Shown: positions 1 through 7,800 of the stretch, piece after piece
Layout: each line of letters begins with the position of its first letter
How positions within the stretch are numbered: position 1 is the stretch's first letter
Source of the DNA: Euryarchaeota archaeon UBA128
GTDB lineage: Archaea > Thermoplasmatota > Poseidoniia > Poseidoniales > Poseidoniaceae
Direction: 5' to 3'
DNA length: 12,149 nucleotides
NCBI GenBank assembly: GCA_002496955.1
Contig: DALZ01000047.1
Coordinates: 6,278-18,426 of the forward strand
Notes under the pieces: generated by a model
What the model saw: the letters and a program-made list of their open reading frames with translations, nothing else
What the model was told of the DNA's origin: nothing
The model's database searches: none
Position numbers and translations under genes: made by a program

Positions 1-64
1 TTTTTCTTACTGCTTCAAGACCTTCCAATACTTGGATGCTTGAAGCGCCATAATCATCACTCAT
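1..64 (-). CDS. gyrB: DNA gyrase subunit B, N-terminal fragment (cut by left edge)
   Basis: The reverse complement starts with ATG at position 64 and reads 21 codons, MSDDYGASSIQVLEGLEAVR then K, before the window ends. The block ASSIQVLEGLEAVRK is the characteristic start of the GyrB/ParE ATPase (GHKL) domain, just before the usual RPGMYIG motif. The subunit binds ATP and drives negative supercoiling with GyrA. Bacterial-type gyrase is known in several euryarchaeal lineages, so it does not conflict with an archaeal host. A clear Shine-Dalgarno lies 6 nt upstream. With so little sequence, GyrB cannot be told from ParE or a topoisomerase VI-unrelated paralogue; GyrB is the likelier name. Confidence 0.85.
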   Translation of the reverse strand, partial: MSDDYGASSIQVLEGLEAVRK

Positions 65-70
65 TTTGTA

Positions 71-78
71 TCACCTTT
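71..78 (-). promoter_or_regulatory. Shine-Dalgarno of gyrB
   Basis: The minus strand reads AAAGGTGA, complementary to the archaeal 16S 3' tail, with a 6-nt spacer to the gyrB ATG at 64. The same GGTGA core precedes the gene starting at 2228, so this appears to be a usual RBS form in this genome. Confidence 0.7.
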
Positions 79-116
79 AGGGTTGTAATCCGCCGAAATT
101 TTTTGTCAGATTTTTC

Positions 117-125
117 GATAATTTG
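117..125 (-). promoter_or_regulatory. Possible TATA box of gyrB
   Basis: The minus strand reads CAAATTATC here. A TATA box centred near 121 would put the transcription start at about 95, giving a 5' leader of roughly 30 nt that contains the gyrB Shine-Dalgarno. Position and composition fit, but the match to the archaeal consensus is only moderate. Confidence 0.35.
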
Positions 126-320
126 CATCTGTAAATCCAGAAGTAATTCGGGCGCTATGGCACGAAACTTGCTATACTATACCCCTACCTTTGCTAACTA
201 GTGAAGGAGGTATTTTAAGATACTGGAAAGTTATTGAAATCAGCCCCAAATTATAGAGTGATTTGATGACTTCAATTCCGCTATTTGCTCCGAAAAAGAA
301 CCTTACATCATCCGTGAGCA

Positions 321-327
321 TTAATAA
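321..327 (+). promoter_or_regulatory. Possible TATA box of aroD
   Basis: TTAATAA is centred about 25 nt upstream of the aroD ATG at 349, the spacing expected if transcription starts at or next to the start codon (a leaderless mRNA). There is no Shine-Dalgarno in front of this ATG, which supports the leaderless reading. Confidence 0.4.
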
Positions 328-348
328 CACCTCCAAATTGGGCGAATC

Positions 349-1146
349 ATGGCAGAACCGAAAGTATGCGTCTCCCTAGAAGCAATCACCGTTGAGGATA
401 TGATTGACGAGGCAACAAGAGCAAATATCGCCGGAGCTGATTATGTTGAGATAAGATTTGATAAGCTATACTTAAACAAACCTGAACCTGTTGTAATGAC
501 CAATGACGATGGTGAAGAATACTCAAAAATGCCCCCAATTGAGCAATGGGGCGTCAAAGATTTTACCGAAATAGATGTCACGGAAGCAATTTCTACCCTA
601 AAAGAAGGAATTCCGGTTCCAGTTGTATTCACCACAAGAGCAGTGCGAGAAGGTGGTTTCTTCGCCGGAACTGAAGAACAACGATTAGAAATATTACGCC
701 AATCAATCGACTCCGAAGTCAGTTTTGTGGATTTAGAGTTGTCAATCGACAAGAAATCTAGGGATAAGTTGGTCAACCAAGCCAACGAGGCGGGTTGTAA
801 AGTGATTGCGTCAATTCATGAGACAAAATCAACCCCAACAGCTGAAGAAATCGTCGCATTAGTGAAAGATAATTCCTCATCCGGCGACATTATCAAATTT
901 TGTTCTGCAGTTAACAACCATCAAGATGCTTTGCAAATATTCCAAGCTGCAAATTCATTGATCGGCGAAGGCTCACACCATGCTCTTATGGGGCTTGGTA
1001 GCGGTGGAGATTGGGTAAGGTTGCATGCACCTGTCCTCGAGCAAGAAATAGTCTATGCAACGATGATGAATCATTTCAGACTATCAGACAGAGGCCTAGT
1101 AAACGTCAGAGATCTCAGAGATGCTTGGGCACTAATGGAATATTAA
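349..1146 (+). CDS. aroD: 3-dehydroquinate dehydratase, type I
   Basis: This cytosolic class I aldolase converts 3-dehydroquinate to 3-dehydroshikimate, the third step of the shikimate pathway, through a Schiff base. Visible family features are VEIRFD (Glu34, Arg36), FTTRAVREGG with Arg97, IASIHETKSTP with the general acid/base His157, IIKFCSAVNN with the Schiff-base Lys183, and MGLGSGGDWVRL with Arg224. The length (265 aa) is slightly above usual because of an insertion of about 25 residues at 40-70, after the first substrate-binding strand. The C-terminal substrate loop, normally SAPGQ, reads SDRGL (246-250), so the Ser is kept and the Gln is apparently Leu. The start is fixed by upstream in-frame stops. 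The gene lacks a Shine-Dalgarno and overlaps the convergent gene by 4 bp. No other shikimate gene is nearby. Confidence 0.92.
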   Translation: MAEPKVCVSLEAITVEDMIDEATRANIAGADYVEIRFDKLYLNKPEPVVMTNDDGEEYSKMPPIEQWGVKDFTEIDVTEAISTLKEGIPVPVVFTTRAVREGGFFAGTEEQRLEILRQSIDSEVSFVDLELSIDKKSRDKLVNQANEAGCKVIASIHETKSTPTAEEIVALVKDNSSSGDIIKFCSAVNNHQDALQIFQAANSLIGEGSHHALMGLGSGGDWVRLHAPVLEQEIVYATMMNHFRLSDRGLVNVRDLRDAWALMEY

Positions 1147-2228
1147 GTCTCATCTAGGGCATTATTTATTTCAGGATATTGTTTGTCATGGGTATTTTGA
1201 TTTTCAGTATGATCAGACAATTCCGCAGGAATTTCTAACGATGGGACCAGTCCATTCCCAGTTTGGTCAGCCTCAGGGTCCAATCCTGCTTTCATGTAAC
1301 GTGCATTGAGAATGAACGGAAAAATTACCATGCCGATAATCATCATTAGGAATATAATGGCCACCGTGAAGTTTGGTAGTATGAACGAACGCTCAGTAGT
1401 TATTATCGTGACCTCAGCGGCGGTAACGACTCCAGGCGGCGCTGCATCATTGTCGTGATTATTGTCCCAAGTGTCTATGATGATGTAGAAATCTTGCCAC
1501 CTTTCCCCCCCAAAAATGGGTGTGTAGGATTCTGGCCCATCAAGATTAAGTGCGAAATTTATTTCATTTATCGATTCATATTGGTGAGCGTCTCGATATG
1601 TACGCCACCCGGTGAAATCTATTCCTCGCCACTCAGGTGAGATATCACTGAGTGCTTCAGATATTTCTTCATAGAAGTTATTAGAAGAATGTGATGAGTA
1701 ATATAATTCTGTGTAGCGTTGAAACTCTGAAGTGGTCATAAGATAGACATCAACCGAATAATCGTTACTAGTTTCGTTTAATGCTTGCACTGTTACGCAA
1801 ATTGTTGTTCTGTGTTGTTCAGATAGATTAACTCTCAAGGCTCCAATACTATCATTGCCAACCAGCATAATTGAGTGATGGTTAGTGGTTAGAGGCTGTA
1901 GCCTAGTATCTCTGTCCCAGTCTTCATACATCCATTCTTCTTCAGGATTCAGTTCGGTTTTTTCTCTGGGTGGCTCGTATACCAATTCTGATTTGTGAGA
2001 ACGCCCTTTTTGATCGTCGTCAAAGTCACCAAATCCGAAATAACCTGAGTAGTAGTTGTAATGTGGCACTAATGCGGACCTGCCGACGGTTTGGTTCCAT
2101 GAAATAGGTTCAATATCGCCGCTACAGGAATCTGAGGCTGAGGCAATCTCCGCAAAGCTATTACCATTAATGCTGAATATTGGCAACATAAAGGTTAGAA
2201 TCAAAAATATCACAAGTTTCCTACCCAT
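1143..2228 (-). CDS. Secreted, C-terminally membrane-anchored protein of unknown function
   Basis: I do not recognise this 361-aa protein. It has a typical signal peptide (MGRKLVIFLILTFMLPIFS), an ectodomain of about 270 residues rich in Asp, Glu, Tyr and Asn with several N-x-S/T sequons, one TM helix near residues 288-308 (VAIIFLMMIIGMVIFPFIL) and an acidic cytosolic tail of about 50 residues. Patterns such as VDVYLMTTSEFQRY and FYIIIDTWDNN followed by AAPPG suggest a beta-sandwich ectodomain of a kind common in archaeal surface proteins; this is inference. Two cysteines (in DSCSG and TTICV) could pair. ATG at 2228 is preferred over in-frame GTG 2237 and TTG 2240 because GGTGA lies 5 nt upstream and those codons overlap it. 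It follows the PKD peptidase gene by 48 nt on the same strand, so co-expression is likely. Confidence 0.75.
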   Translation of the reverse strand: MGRKLVIFLILTFMLPIFSINGNSFAEIASASDSCSGDIEPISWNQTVGRSALVPHYNYYSGYFGFGDFDDDQKGRSHKSELVYEPPREKTELNPEEEWMYEDWDRDTRLQPLTTNHHSIMLVGNDSIGALRVNLSEQHRTTICVTVQALNETSNDYSVDVYLMTTSEFQRYTELYYSSHSSNNFYEEISEALSDISPEWRGIDFTGWRTYRDAHQYESINEINFALNLDGPESYTPIFGGERWQDFYIIIDTWDNNHDNDAAPPGVVTAAEVTIITTERSFILPNFTVAIIFLMMIIGMVIFPFILNARYMKAGLDPEADQTGNGLVPSLEIPAELSDHTENQNTHDKQYPEINNALDET

Positions 2229-2233
2229 TATTG

Positions 2234-2238
2234 TCACC
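2234..2238 (-). promoter_or_regulatory. Shine-Dalgarno deciding the start at 2228
   Basis: The minus strand reads GGTGA with a 5-nt spacer to ATG 2228-2226. The alternative in-frame starts TTG (2240) and GTG (2237) sit on or in this motif and have no RBS of their own, so ATG is the better start. Confidence 0.6.
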
Positions 2239-2276
2239 AATTATTCAAAGATTGATTCAGCTAAATTTTGGAATCC

Positions 2277-5200
2277 TCAAATTCTCCTTCTTAATGGCCT
2301 AACATAACCACTATCTTCACTCCTACGTTCCTCTTTGGACAGGATTGCTGGTGCAGGGGGCGGTGTATGTTGATCCATGCCCAATAGACCGCCCTGAACC
2401 TCGACATGTTCTACATCCGTGTAGGATTCAGCAGCTTGTTTTGCTTCGTCCTCTACTTCTGATGATTCACGCAATACAAGCCAGCCAAGTATCAGTGCTA
2501 CCGCAATCAAAGCAATGTAAGTAGCCAAGTCCGAACCTGCCTCTTTGACCCATGTTGACCAATCCTCAAGTTCAAAATCAGAAAGCGAAGGGTCTGGATC
2601 TGGCTTTGGTGCTACTTCTACATCTTGCTTAAGAGTGGTACAGAGACCGATACCATCACATGCTTCAACTATTACAGTGTAAGTACCTGATTCATTCCAC
2701 AGGGCCGAAATTCGATAATTTACGGCGTTTTCTTTTGGTATCAACCAATCATCGGCCAATACACCGTTTTTGTTGGTATCTCGCTCGATATTAATATCCC
2801 ATCTCACAACTAACTCTGGATTTAAAGTTTCGTCCTTATCGAACAACGAACCATCCTCTACGTTTAAATCGCGATAAATCATGATGTTATTATTCACCTC
2901 ATAATCAGATATGTTAGCACTGATATATGTTGATTCTTCAGCAATAACCTCATCTGAAATATCGATGATTTTTATCCGTGGAGCTTCATCAACAATTATT
3001 GTAAATGTTTCCTTACTTACATCACCAGTACCATATGAATCCCTTACTGTTAGTGTCACTAAGTAAACTCCTGGATTATCATAGTAATGCCATGGAGATG
3101 CTTCTTTTGATAACGGACTAGCATCCCCAAAATCCCAAGTATACTCCACAATCCCATTCCAATTGGAGTTGTTCTCAATATTAAATGGCGAATACTTTCC
3201 TTCGTAGCGTCTGTCTCCGTCTCTGGTTCCCTCTGAATCAAAATAAAGCATGTAACCCGGCGCTGTGAAGGTATTCTCATCATCATCAAACGTATGCGTC
3301 CAAGAATCAGGTAGGAAGCCTTCTGGTCTCGGAGTATTTTGATCCATTTGTTCTCCATCAATCCACCCATCTAATATTCTCACAGAAATAATTGGTAGCG
3401 GGTTTTGGACTCTCACAGTGATAGTCTTAGCAAGGCTTTGCGCGCCTAGTGCATCGGTTACGAATAGTGTTACTTGATGGATACCGGGCTCGGTAAAAGT
3501 GTAGGTGGTAATTGAACTATCACGGTAATCAGAGTCATCAAACGACCAGTTGTAAATCAGTTCTGCAGAATCCCCATTAGGTGAGTCTATATCAAAAGAA
3601 GAGATTCCATCAAAAGTATATGGCACATCGACAAACCCGTCTTGAGCCCTGAAGTCTACAGCAATAGTCTCACCGTTTTCCGTTGCTCTGACCGTGAAAT
3701 CAGCAATTGGGATCTGATTGAGCACATTGACAAATAATTGCGCAGTTGATTGACTACCATCATCATCCGTTACTGTCAAAGTAGCAATCTTTAGGCCGGG
3801 GGTATTCCAAGAAGGTGACGGATATGGGGAACTTGATTCAGTTTGAACAAAGTCGTCGTCTTGAGAACTAATGCCACCGTCCAGGTTAACTCCGCCGGGG
3901 AAGTCCCACTCATAGTTCACGATTGTGCCATCATCATCAGTAAAAATATCTGGCATAGTTACCGCTGTGTAGGTGTATGTGGTAAGATTCTCAGCAAATA
4001 TTTGATATGGAATTCTATTGTTTACGTAGACAGTGATGCTCTTACTGCCAGTGTTAAACCCGTCAAAAACGGTAACTGTCAGGTTGTAGGCTTCAACAGT
4101 GCTGTCTATGGCACCCCACTGGTGCTGTGCAGTGTAGATGCCTAGACCATCATCAAATGTGCCATCACCCCAATTCCATTGGAAACTCAGGTTCTGAATC
4201 GGAACATTATCCACTGTTCTTGAAGCTGAGAATTGAATCATCTGATTTGTCAAAATACTCATATTATCTTCGATGACAATATTATTGACCGTGATAACCG
4301 GAACTGGGACTGAATCATCGGTGACATTTATGCTGATTACATCTGTTTCTGACCAGGTATTTCCCTGGTCCATTATTCGCAAAGTTGCGTTATAAAGCCC
4401 AATATTCCGGTAAGACCGGGTTGGTGATTTGAGATTTGAGGTGACGCCATCGCCAAAGTCCCAAGCATAGGCAACTGGTTGGTCTAGATACGGCAATGTA
4501 TTGTTATCCAGCGATAGGCCCCAAGCATCAAACCCACTACCAACAAATTGAATATTCTCCCATGTTTGTGTGGCATTCGATGATACGGAGCCATTTGCAA
4601 TCGGCTGCATGTTAGCTAGATTCCAAGGTTGGGTTGTGACACTATCCACTAATGTTCCAATCATATCATACATCGAAAATTCAACGGTGTATTGGTCATC
4701 ATATGGTGAAGTAAACCAAATGTTACTATTGGAGTTAACACCCCCACCAGCTGAGATTCTAGAGGTGATCTCATCGACAATAAGACCTTGAGAATTGACT
4801 ATTTTTGTTTCTACATCTAAGTCTTCAAAAAATGCATTGGAAAATATGTCGAAATTTATCTGCACAGTATCTTCGCTGCCATCACCATCTCTATCAGTCA
4901 AATCTGTATTGTTAATAGTTAATGTTGCAGGAGCAGTAATTCTAGCAGCCTCGATATCAACAGTGCCTTGCGGATAAGAAGAGCCACAGGAAGTATAATC
5001 ACAATCTGCGACAGTGCTTCCATACCATGTTATCGCCCAAACCTCGTCTGTGAGATTGCCAAATCCTGGTATCAGCGCAGTTGCGACATTGTTCTGAAAA
5101 TCAAGATCAGATACAGATAGTAATCCATCTACCATCGATTTAGTGACAATAACTCCGTCAAATTGACTCACATCTGAGGTTAGTCGTATAGTCAGAGGGG

Positions 5201-6500
5201 CCGGTGAAGAAGCACCGGGGGTAAACTTGAACGCTCTCAAGCCCCAACCTTCAACGGTATGTCCTGTTGAGGAGTATGGTGTGCTCCAGTCACTGTTCAC
5301 ATCCGTTGGTTGTGCACGACAAAATGAGCCGGATGAACATGTCGGGGTCAGATCTAGATTGGAAAAGCCATAAATCCCTTGGTCAGAGTCCAAAAATGCT
5401 GCAACGGAAAAGTTAGCAAAAATTTCGCTCATTGTCCGACCAATCATTCCGGGTTGACCCGCAGGTGGTGACAGTGCTAAGTTTTGTACTGAAACACCAC
5501 CTGTTGCTGAGTCCTGAACTAGTTGACGAACGGCGGGTCCACCGCCAAGATGGTCAGCCAGATACATGGTAAAAATGAATCCTGCACCATAATCGGCAAA
5601 CCTTTGATTCCACCACCTTATCGATAACTCAGGGGCCTCTGTCCATTGATTTAGATGACTCACTAATGTAGAGTCAGAGCCAAAACAAAGATAGATTGCC
5701 ACATCCGCATTTCCTTCATCAATCCATAAATTCTCGTAAGGATCTTGTGCATTGTGTAACAAATGCTGTAATTCGTGAGCGATAATTGACTTACCCCATG
5801 AAAGTGTTATGTCCGCGTAGTCGATGAAAACAGCCTCACGTGTTCGAGCGAATGACGGGGCAAAGTAACCACCGGTGTTGAATGCCCCATCAATGTCATA
5901 GATGACAATCTCGACTTGGCAATTGTTATCGATATCTGGAGCAGCAAGACCTCTCCCGTCCTGATAGTCCTTACCATAATATGTGGTCATGGTTGGATAA
6001 ATCGTCGAATCCCAAGACGAAGCAAGATTATTCAACACTGTTGATGACAAGGTTCTGCCGTTTTGTACTATGAAGGCAACAGTAGTTGTTGTTTTAGCAA
6101 CATAAGCATCTAGCGAGCCACCTGAAATTGGAACTGTCAAAGAATCTCCGACCAAATGTGGGTTGCATGCTCTAGCGCTAGTTCTCGCATTGACGTTTGG
6201 TTCATATTTCATATCATCAACACCCGGGCGACCGGCATCTACCCAAGCTTGTTTCATGAACCCATAAGCAGAAACTACCGGAATTTCCTCATCGATAAGT
6301 AAATACTGACGGCCACTTGCAACATTAAATTCAGCCAAGTCACCGATAATTACTCCTGGATTATCGGTGGAGTCGTCAGCATCTGAAATATTATCCTCGG
6401 CAGCAGCACTTGGAGAGAGTATCGGCGTAAGAATCGAAATCACCATTAAAGTGATTAGGAACACTGATTTTGTAGAGCGTTTTTCCGACACTAGAGCCAA
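2277..6500 (-). CDS. Cell-surface zinc metallopeptidase-like protein with PKD repeats
   Basis: The 1407-aa protein has a signal peptide (about 1-34, ending PSAAAED). A catalytic domain follows, with the zinc motif HELQH at 242-246 and WIDEG at 259-263, where Glu262 would be the third ligand. YGAGFIFTMYLADHLGG at 304-320 resembles the hyicolysin (M30)/M6-like gluzincins. Next are a mixed beta region with a DRDGDG calcium-type loop at 537-541, about six PKD-type modules (632-1297), one TM helix (about 1324-1343) and a cytosolic tail of 64 residues ending RPLRRRI. It is likely a protease anchored on the outer face of the membrane; its substrate is unknown. The start is TTG at 6500; GTG at 6491 is also possible, and neither has a clear Shine-Dalgarno. 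The family assignment rests on motifs only. Confidence 0.82.
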   Translation of the reverse strand: MALVSEKRSTKSVFLITLMVISILTPILSPSAAAEDNISDADDSTDNPGVIIGDLAEFNVASGRQYLLIDEEIPVVSAYGFMKQAWVDAGRPGVDDMKYEPNVNARTSARACNPHLVGDSLTVPISGGSLDAYVAKTTTTVAFIVQNGRTLSSTVLNNLASSWDSTIYPTMTTYYGKDYQDGRGLAAPDIDNNCQVEIVIYDIDGAFNTGGYFAPSFARTREAVFIDYADITLSWGKSIIAHELQHLLHNAQDPYENLWIDEGNADVAIYLCFGSDSTLVSHLNQWTEAPELSIRWWNQRFADYGAGFIFTMYLADHLGGGPAVRQLVQDSATGGVSVQNLALSPPAGQPGMIGRTMSEIFANFSVAAFLDSDQGIYGFSNLDLTPTCSSGSFCRAQPTDVNSDWSTPYSSTGHTVEGWGLRAFKFTPGASSPAPLTIRLTSDVSQFDGVIVTKSMVDGLLSVSDLDFQNNVATALIPGFGNLTDEVWAITWYGSTVADCDYTSCGSSYPQGTVDIEAARITAPATLTINNTDLTDRDGDGSEDTVQINFDIFSNAFFEDLDVETKIVNSQGLIVDEITSRISAGGGVNSNSNIWFTSPYDDQYTVEFSMYDMIGTLVDSVTTQPWNLANMQPIANGSVSSNATQTWENIQFVGSGFDAWGLSLDNNTLPYLDQPVAYAWDFGDGVTSNLKSPTRSYRNIGLYNATLRIMDQGNTWSETDVISINVTDDSVPVPVITVNNIVIEDNMSILTNQMIQFSASRTVDNVPIQNLSFQWNWGDGTFDDGLGIYTAQHQWGAIDSTVEAYNLTVTVFDGFNTGSKSITVYVNNRIPYQIFAENLTTYTYTAVTMPDIFTDDDGTIVNYEWDFPGGVNLDGGISSQDDDFVQTESSSPYPSPSWNTPGLKIATLTVTDDDGSQSTAQLFVNVLNQIPIADFTVRATENGETIAVDFRAQDGFVDVPYTFDGISSFDIDSPNGDSAELIYNWSFDDSDYRDSSITTYTFTEPGIHQVTLFVTDALGAQSLAKTITVRVQNPLPIISVRILDGWIDGEQMDQNTPRPEGFLPDSWTHTFDDDENTFTAPGYMLYFDSEGTRDGDRRYEGKYSPFNIENNSNWNGIVEYTWDFGDASPLSKEASPWHYYDNPGVYLVTLTVRDSYGTGDVSKETFTIIVDEAPRIKIIDISDEVIAEESTYISANISDYEVNNNIMIYRDLNVEDGSLFDKDETLNPELVVRWDINIERDTNKNGVLADDWLIPKENAVNYRISALWNESGTYTVIVEACDGIGLCTTLKQDVEVAPKPDPDPSLSDFELEDWSTWVKEAGSDLATYIALIAVALILGWLVLRESSEVEDEAKQAAESYTDVEHVEVQGGLLGMDQHTPPPAPAILSKEERRSEDSGYVRPLRRRI
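2610..4607 (-). repeat. Array of about six PKD-type beta modules
   Basis: Within the surface peptidase, five modules show the PKD signature W-x-F/W-G-D-G or a variant plus a closing strand such as GLYNATLRIMD or GVYLVTLTVRD: YAWDFGDG (678-685), WNWGDG (775-780), YEWDFPGG (863-870), YNWSFDDS (983-990) and YTWDFGDA (1120-1127). A sixth, weaker copy (VVRWDI, GTYTVIVEACDG) covers about 1174-1297. They are diverged at both DNA and protein level, so they are old duplications. They probably act as rigid spacers or as binding modules for polymers. Confidence 0.7.
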
Positions 6501-6547
6501 CCCACTAAATGCTGCATTGCATTCTAGTTGAGGCAGTGAAAAAGAAG

Positions 6548-6555
6548 TATTTAAG
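6548..6555. promoter_or_regulatory. Shared TATA-like box between divergent genes
   Basis: The plus strand reads TATTTAAG and the minus strand CTTAAATA, so the box is nearly palindromic. Centred near 6552, it would start plus-strand transcription at about 6578, right at the ATG of the M28-type gene (leaderless). On the minus strand it would start near 6525, giving a leader of about 25 nt before TTG 6500. It is the only strong TATA candidate in the 78-nt gap. Confidence 0.5.
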
Positions 6556-6578
6556 TGTCAGTCTATTAGGATTAATTA

Positions 6579-7796
6579 ATGCTCACTGGCACAAGCAAGG
6601 CAAATCGTCGCCCAGTCATCGTTTTTCTAATGCTTGCCATGCTACTTTCCGGTTTCGCAAATATCGCATCAGCAGAAAAATCCGACTTAGAATATCAGGG
6701 AAACGACCCCTGCGATTATGTCGAAAATCTAACTTTTGATATGTTCTCAGCAAATGACTCTATTACATGGCAGACTGACTTAGGTCCAAGATTACCGGGC
6801 TCCAACGCATCTGCTGTTCTAAGACAGTCAATCATGGAAAACCTATCACAGTCATGGTCTTTTGAAGAATCATCCCACCAACGCGAAAACTTCACTCTCA
6901 CCAATTTAGTCGGGACCTACAGTCCGACAGTTTCAAATGGACAGAATGTTGTTTTAGTAGCTCACTATGACTCTAGGTATATGGCTGAACGAGACAGCAA
7001 TGAATCATTAAGAAACCTGCCAATTGATGGGGCAAATGATGGGGCAAGTGGAGTTGCAGTGTTGATAGAGATGGGGAAAATTATTCCAAAACTCAACCTT
7101 AGCCATGATGTAACCCTATTTTTCACAGATGCAGAAGATCAAGGTGCTCGTGGTGATGCGGATACTTGGTCATATGGTGCAACCGCTTGGGTTGATAATC
7201 TAACTGAAAGTTTTCAATCCAATATTTCTGCTTACATAGTCATCGATATGATCGGCGACGAGTTTCTGGATTTTACCAAAGTGGACTACACGTCAGACGA
7301 CTTATGGGACACAGTAATACCCATCACTGCAGCGCTTGGTATGATTGAAAGCGAGACCGATTGTGATGGCAATATTGGCCTTCCAATATTCAATCCTAAC
7401 ATTACTCGCGGGGTTATTGACGATCACATTCCAGCCCATAACTCTGGAATTCCAGCCATCAATTTTATCGATATTAATTACGGCGAGGGTGTCCGAAGTT
7501 TCGAAGGTTATTGGCACACTCATCAAGACACTGCTGACAAAGTAACTGCCGAATCATTAGGTTATATTGGACATACATTGGAACTTGGATTACTGAGTTC
7601 TGCTTGGCTACTTCACGAGGTAGAAGTCGAAGGCGAAATCAACCAAGAAAATATCACATTAAATAATTTTGAGATTGTTGAAAATAATGAAGAAATCACC
7701 GTAGAAAAAAGTAGTCTAATCGGTTATTTAGCAATATTAACAGTTTCTATCATATTGATAATAATTCTAGCTGCTGACATAAGTCTAAAACTTTAA
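6579..7796 (+). CDS. Membrane-anchored M28-family enzyme, glutaminyl-cyclase-like
   Basis: This 405-aa protein has a signal peptide (about 1-32, ending NIASAEK), an M28 zinc-hydrolase fold domain and a C-terminal TM helix (about 380-400). Motifs in order are VAHYDSR (His129), GANDGASGVA (Asp154), FFTDAEDQG (Glu186, Asp187), VIDMIGD (Asp223), DDHIPAH (281-287) and YWHTHQD (His313). M28 includes aminopeptidases and the related glutaminyl-peptide cyclotransferases. The DDHIP and WHT-x2-D motifs and the spacing between GANDGASG and the DAE motif resemble the cyclases more than classical aminopeptidases. So either N-terminal pyroglutamate formation or aminopeptidase activity is possible, outside the membrane. 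The second acidic residue of the usual EE pair is Asp here. It probably starts leaderlessly at 6579, and lies divergent to the PKD peptidase. Confidence 0.85.
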   Translation: MLTGTSKANRRPVIVFLMLAMLLSGFANIASAEKSDLEYQGNDPCDYVENLTFDMFSANDSITWQTDLGPRLPGSNASAVLRQSIMENLSQSWSFEESSHQRENFTLTNLVGTYSPTVSNGQNVVLVAHYDSRYMAERDSNESLRNLPIDGANDGASGVAVLIEMGKIIPKLNLSHDVTLFFTDAEDQGARGDADTWSYGATAWVDNLTESFQSNISAYIVIDMIGDEFLDFTKVDYTSDDLWDTVIPITAALGMIESETDCDGNIGLPIFNPNITRGVIDDHIPAHNSGIPAINFIDINYGEGVRSFEGYWHTHQDTADKVTAESLGYIGHTLELGLLSSAWLLHEVEVEGEINQENITLNNFEIVENNEEITVEKSSLIGYLAILTVSIILIIILAADISLKL

Positions 7797-7800
7797 TTCG

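Larger units (their letters stand above)
65..348. other. Divergent intergenic region between gyrB and aroD
   Basis: This 284-nt stretch holds no convincing gene. It contains the gyrB promoter and RBS on the left and a TATA-like element for aroD on the right. In the middle lies a direct repeat TATACTATAC at 173-182 followed by AAGGAGGT at 204-211, which has no ATG, GTG or TTG at a usable distance. In-frame stops at 322-327 block any upstream extension of aroD. I found no tRNA or recognisable structured RNA. Confidence 0.6.

Noticed and set aside
266..379. 37-codon ORF (ATG 266) with a GAGTGAT-like sequence upstream, overlapping the start of aroD
   Set aside because: It is out of frame with aroD, has no domain-like sequence, and the RBS match is weak; length is within chance for open frames.
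1143..1146. Terminator between the convergent aroD and minus-strand surface-protein genes
   Set aside because: The genes overlap by 4 bp and no hairpin or clear T-tract was found at either end.
4570..4791. Plus-strand frames of 60-100 codons inside the PKD peptidase gene (also 3843-4145, 4795-4977)
   Set aside because: They are antisense shadows of a long, well-supported gene; their sequences show no protein-like pattern or RBS.
6501..6522. Mini-ORFs (ATG 6522 and ATG 6517, 5 and 8 codons, minus strand) in the leader of the PKD peptidase
   Set aside because: They are too short to judge and have no RBS; chance occurrence is likely.
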